The notes below the pieces were generated by a model. That model ran no database searches. It was not told the origin of the DNA and saw only the letters and a list, made by a program, of their open reading frames with translations. The translations under genes were made by a program, and so were the position numbers. A stretch of 64,000 nucleotides of DNA from Acheta domesticus (Eukaryota > Arthropoda > Insecta > Orthoptera > Gryllidae). This document shows, piece by piece, positions 60,638 to 64,000 of this stretch. Where the stretch lies: the NCBI GenBank assembly GCA_031308135.1, contig JAHLJT010000631.1:191102955-191166954 (forward strand). Reading direction: 5' to 3'. Within the stretch, counting starts at the first letter, position 1, and the number at the start of each line of letters is the position of its first letter.

Positions 60638-61284
60638 TTAACCTCCAGCGGGCGCGCTGTCGTAAATTTTACGACAATAGCAGATTTTTTTGTTTTGCTG
60701 TCAACTTCATTTACTGTCAAAGACTTCTGCGTTTTTGGTATTCCTTGCAGGTATCTTTAGTGAAGAGTAAACAGTGGCTGCATTCCTGCAGCCACTGTTT
60801 AGTTTGCACGCTATATTCAGTTTTTGTAACGCTCTATTCGGGACATGCATAGTGACGTAAACTTTACGCTGCTAAGCTGTTGTGCTAAAATATTGTATAT
60901 AATTTGGCCTAATCGAAATTTCTGTAAAGTGTCCAGATAAAGAATTCATGTGAACGAAAATCAGAATATTCTTCAATGAGCTGTCTGATCGGAGGAAGAT
61001 CATGAATTGGATAGTGACAGTGACAGTAAACGAATGTTGAAAATATAGACGAGCATCAGAACGATACTGGATCGGAACAAGATATTTTTGATATATAATA
61101 CGAACGTTTATCAACAGATACTGTTTTTTGGTAGTAAATATCATTCTTAGATATTATAAATGCGACATAAAATTCCATTGTTCTACAATTTCTTTGATTT
61201 TTTCAAGAGTCATTGAATGTCGTATAATTTACGACACGCGCCTGCTGGCTGTGAACATTTTACGCGCGCCCGCTGGAAGGTTAA
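60638..61284. mobile_element. piggyBac-type element, 639 bp, non-autonomous
   Basis: Flanked by TTAA on both sides (60,638-60,641 and 61,281-61,284), the piggyBac target duplication. The left TIR is CCTCCAGCGGGCGCGC; the inverted right TIR is CCTTCCAGCGGGCGCGC, differing by one T. A palindromic GTCGTAAATTTTACGAC motif sits just inside the left end, and a close variant (GTCGTATAATTTACGAC) inside the right end, as in the subterminal repeats of piggyBac elements. About 60,989-61,030 reads SEEDHELDSDSDS in one frame, resembling the acidic N-terminal part of piggyBac transposases, so this may be a deletion derivative. No catalytic domain remains. Confidence 0.88.
60768..60801. other. perfect 15-bp-stem hairpin inside the piggyBac element
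   Basis: The arm TAAACAGTGGCTGCA and its exact complement are separated by a 4-base TTCC loop. It is not followed by a T run, so it is not a simple terminator. Confidence 0.85.
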
Positions 61285-61620
61285 GAGGGGGGGCAGCGCG
61301 ACGTAGCAGTGTAGTGTCTGCGGAGTGGGCGCTGCGAAGTGGAATGTTGGAAGCTGCGTGGCTGCGGTAGGAAGTGCGTGGCAGCAGCGCGGAGAAGGGA
61401 AGTGGCGGGCGGGGTGGCGGTGCGTCGGGGGCCGTTGCGGGCGGGGGCTGTGCCCGCGCATAAGCGCCGCTCATCCCGGGGCGCGGGCGAGATGCGCCGC
61501 CACGCTGCTGCGCCCGCGGATTTCGCCCGCGCCCCTTGGATTACCGCCCGCGCGTGCGCCGCCCGCCGCAACGGCCGCCCCTTTCCTCGCCCACGCCTTC
61601 GCTCTCTCGCCCTCGCCTTC
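61285..61620. promoter_or_regulatory. CpG island
   Basis: CpG-dense; G-rich on the left (GGGGGGGCAGCGCG from 61,287), turning C-rich after about 61,490. It contains GCGCGTGCGC at 61,550-61,559, the complement of an NRF-1-like core. No gene recognised. Confidence 0.45.
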
Positions 61621-61734
61621 ATCCTCATCCCCGACCCGGCCTTCTTTCTCGCCGTTACTCTTGTCCCTCACCATCGCCCTCGCTCTCTCCATCGTCATCG
61701 CCCTCACCATTGCCATCGAGCTCGCTCTCGTGCC

Positions 61735-62085
61735 GTTCTCGCCCCCGCTCTCGCCCCCGCTCTCGCCCCCGTTCTCGCCCCCGCTCTCGCCCCCGCTCTT
61801 GCCCCCGCTCTCGCCCCCACTCTCGCCCCCGCTCTCGCCCCTGCTCTCGGCCCCGCTTTCGTCCCCGCTCTCGCCCCCGCTCTCGCCCCCGCTCTCGCCC
61901 CCGCTCTCGCCCCCGCTCTCGCCCCCGCTCTCGCCCCCGCTCTCGCCCCCGCTCTCGCCCCCGCTCTCGCCCCCGCTCTCGCCCCCGCTCTCGCCCCCGC
62001 TCTCGCCCCCGCTCTCGCCCCCGCTCTCGCCCCCGCTCTCGCCCCCGCTCTCGCCCCGCTCTCGCCCCCGCTCTCGTCTTTTCCC
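61735..62085. repeat. 12-bp minisatellite GCCCCCGCTCTC
   Basis: About 28 tandem units, near perfect from 61,865 on, with G only in CpG positions of the plus strand. All three plus frames stay open (61,325-62,311; 61,339-62,406; 61,536-62,357) because the unit length is divisible by 3; these are not genes. Confidence 0.96.
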
Positions 62086-62395
62086 TTGCTATTATCCTCG
62101 CCCTTGCTTTTCGTCTTCGTTCTCGTTATCATTTTCGTCCTTGTTCTCTCTTTTCCCCCCACTTCCACCCCGTACGTGCCGTCGCCCATTCCCTCGCCTT
62201 CGTCCCTATCTGCCCCTGCGCTATTCCACACTCCCGCCCCTGCCCCGCCTCGACTGCGTTGCCGACCCCTCTCCCACTCTCGCCCCATTTCTCCCACCGC
62301 TGCCGTGCTAAACGAAATTTGCTTGCGCTACGCTCGTTTCAACGCGCTGCGGGCTAGTGGGAGCCCACAGTTCACAATGTGTGGGGGAGAAGATG
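62086..62395. other. C/T-rich tail of the minisatellite region
   Basis: CTCGCCCTTGC and CTTCGTTCTCG words without strict period. No gene. Confidence 0.5.
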
Positions 62396-63825
62396 ATGAT
62401 ACGTAATATCATAGAGGTTACATTATAACATACATATTTTGTACTCTATTTTCGGTGTTCATATGATTGCGTATTGTCCGATTCAATTGTCCATCGGTCG
62501 TTTAGGTAAACGGTTTCAATGTTTAGTAGAGCTATATCATGGATCTTTAAACATTTAAATCTTGAAACATTTCCATAAATTATAAAAATCAAATATTTAA
62601 AAAATAGGTCCTATATTTTTGAAAATTGTTTATGGTAAAGATTTAAATTGATCCTCTCAATGTCTACCAAGGAAATAGTGAAAAATTAAAATTAATTTGA
62701 TCTAGTGAGAACATTACTTGACTCACTTTCATAATTTTTGCCACTAAGAATGTACAGAATGTACAAATGTACACAAAAATGTTACAGAAATAATGGAGCG
62801 TACATTTGGGCCAAGAATGACAAAGCAACACTATTATCACATTATGACGGATTCTCTGTTTATAAAGGTGAATAGTAAGTATATCTATAAAAATTATTTT
62901 AAAGATATTATCAGAGTATTAAACTTAGTAGTTTTATTAAATTTAATGCAAACACATACATTGCATCGTGGAAAACCTTTCTACTAATTTAGTATTTTTC
63001 AGCATTTTCTTGTTTTTTGGATAATTATTTTGGGAAAAGCAATAGTAAGAAATTTCGATTTAAATGTCTAATAATTTATTATGTAGTATAAGATACTTAA
63101 ATATAAACATTAGCTTTAAAATTATTTTAATTTCAAATTCATTTGTTAAGTTCAAAATAGATCAAAGATAATACGAGTATTTATTAAATTATTTAATATA
63201 TGAAATTATTTCCAGTAATGGTGATTAAGTTTCACACTAAACTTTAAAACGTTTAAATTTAATATTTGAAAATATTTTCAGCCCAATGCAGACTTCGCGT
63301 TTACTAAGACGCACGCTGCTGCAATATTTTTTAGGATAATGTTCCAAAGTGGTTGACAACTGTAGTTACGAACTCCTTTAACGACCGGTGATTTGCACCG
63401 TAACTTTCGTTTTTGGATTTGGAACGAGGTCTCTCTTTAGTGTCTGGAAGTGTTCGCACGTTAGCAGCATTCTTTGTAATATCTTATTAACTTCCAAAGT
63501 GCTTTAGCACCCGTTGCATTACATTTAAATACCGATAGTGAAAATAATATTCTCGAAACAACGATATATCATGTTCCATTGTTCCCATTAAAGCGTCCCT
63601 ACCGAAACGAGCGTTTCATTCTTTAAAACAAAACGTCTTCTTCTAACTTACCAGCATTTTGATGGCGGGCGTGAAGTCACATTGGTATCAACAGCTTTAC
63701 TAGGAAACGCATGTTTTCACAAGGCCCATCGATGCTTTCGGACTGCTTTCTTCTCTTCCCCAAACAGGCGGCCAGTTCGCCAAACGCGCTAACAGCAACA
63801 TTACTTCAATTTCATATTCGCATGC
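62396..63825. other. AT-rich single-copy DNA
   Basis: No recognised gene or repeat. A plus-strand frame at 62,793-62,987 is unassigned. Confidence 0.5.
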
Positions 63826-64000
63826 CGCCTCCAGTTTTAATTGAGAGCGCCGCTGGCTCGAGCGGGCCTCCGGAGCGGATCGCGCGCGTTGTGTTTTCTT
63901 TGAAAACTTTATTAATTTGCCGGGAGGGCAGCGGCGGCGGCGGCGTGCCTTTCTGCTTCGCGCGAGCCAGCTGGGCGGACGTAGGCGGCAGGCGGGCGGA
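63826..64000. promoter_or_regulatory. CpG island truncated by the window end
   Basis: CpG-dense with (GGC)n at about 63,930-63,942 and G exceeding C on the plus strand toward the end. It may belong to a gene beyond the window. Confidence 0.4.

Noticed and set aside
60638..61284. Chance TTAA pair around unrelated DNA
   Set aside because: Rejected as an explanation, because the 16-17-bp inverted ends and paired subterminal palindromes are too specific; kept as a piggyBac-type element.
61325..62406. Three overlapping long plus-strand frames up to 355 codons
   Set aside because: All three frames are open over the same 12-bp minisatellite, which cannot all be coding; flanks show no domain.

Overview
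This is a eukaryotic, almost certainly arthropod (insect-type, large-genome) window. It shows no bacterial-style gene packing, most of it is non-coding, and the recognisable coding remnants are insect-type transposable elements: mariner DD34D, mariner DD41D, a Jockey-clade LINE and a Dong/R4-like LINE. I found no intact host protein-coding gene, no rRNA and no functional tRNA gene. The long open frames that exist are low-complexity translations of C/T-rich or G/A-rich minisatellites, or read straight through the assembly gap. Order-level identity is not determinable from the sequence alone; a polyneopteran insect is only a guess.

Layout. 1-6.4 kb: a 5'-truncated restriction-like-endonuclease LINE lying between two (TAA)n microsatellites, a frameshifted mariner with near-perfect terminal inverted repeats (TIRs), then a ~2 kb non-coding TIR element. 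6.6-8.5 kb: a CpG island grading into C-rich minisatellites. 9.5-9.9 kb: three 132-bp tandem units. 10.2-14.1 kb: a CpG island at ~11.9 kb with a C/T-rich arm on its left and a G/A-rich arm on its right. 15.8-16.4 kb: a solo LTR. 16.5-19.2 kb: two more copies of the non-coding TIR element. 19.8-20.1 kb: a DD41D mariner fragment. 20.3-20.8 kb: a CpG island and a TTGCTA repeat.

22.3-58.7 kb: a head-to-tail duplication. Copy A (about 22,270-41,111) and copy B (42,112 to about 58,660) are separated by exactly 1000 N. Both carry the same order: SINE, Jockey LINE relic, SINE, unknown AT-rich DNA, SINE, CpG patch, G-rich minisatellite, C-rich minisatellite plus CpG island, (AAT)n, GTGATG-rich tract, CpG island, unknown DNA, SINE. 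Copy A carries a 1879-bp hAT-type insertion with an 8-bp target duplication that is absent from copy B. The outer edges and the gap all fall inside members of one ~550-bp tRNA-derived SINE family. The join is therefore either a SINE-mediated tandem duplication or two haplotypes falsely laid end to end. The pattern of base differences makes the false duplication likely.

58.9-64 kb: single-copy DNA with a 639-bp piggyBac-type element (TTAA flanks), a CpG island running into a 12-bp C-rich minisatellite, AT-rich DNA, and a further CpG island cut by the window end. No set of genes works together here. The content is transposon history, repeat-length variation and a series of gene-free CpG islands, several with NRF-1/Ewg-type motifs, which may be promoters or first exons of genes whose coding exons lie elsewhere.
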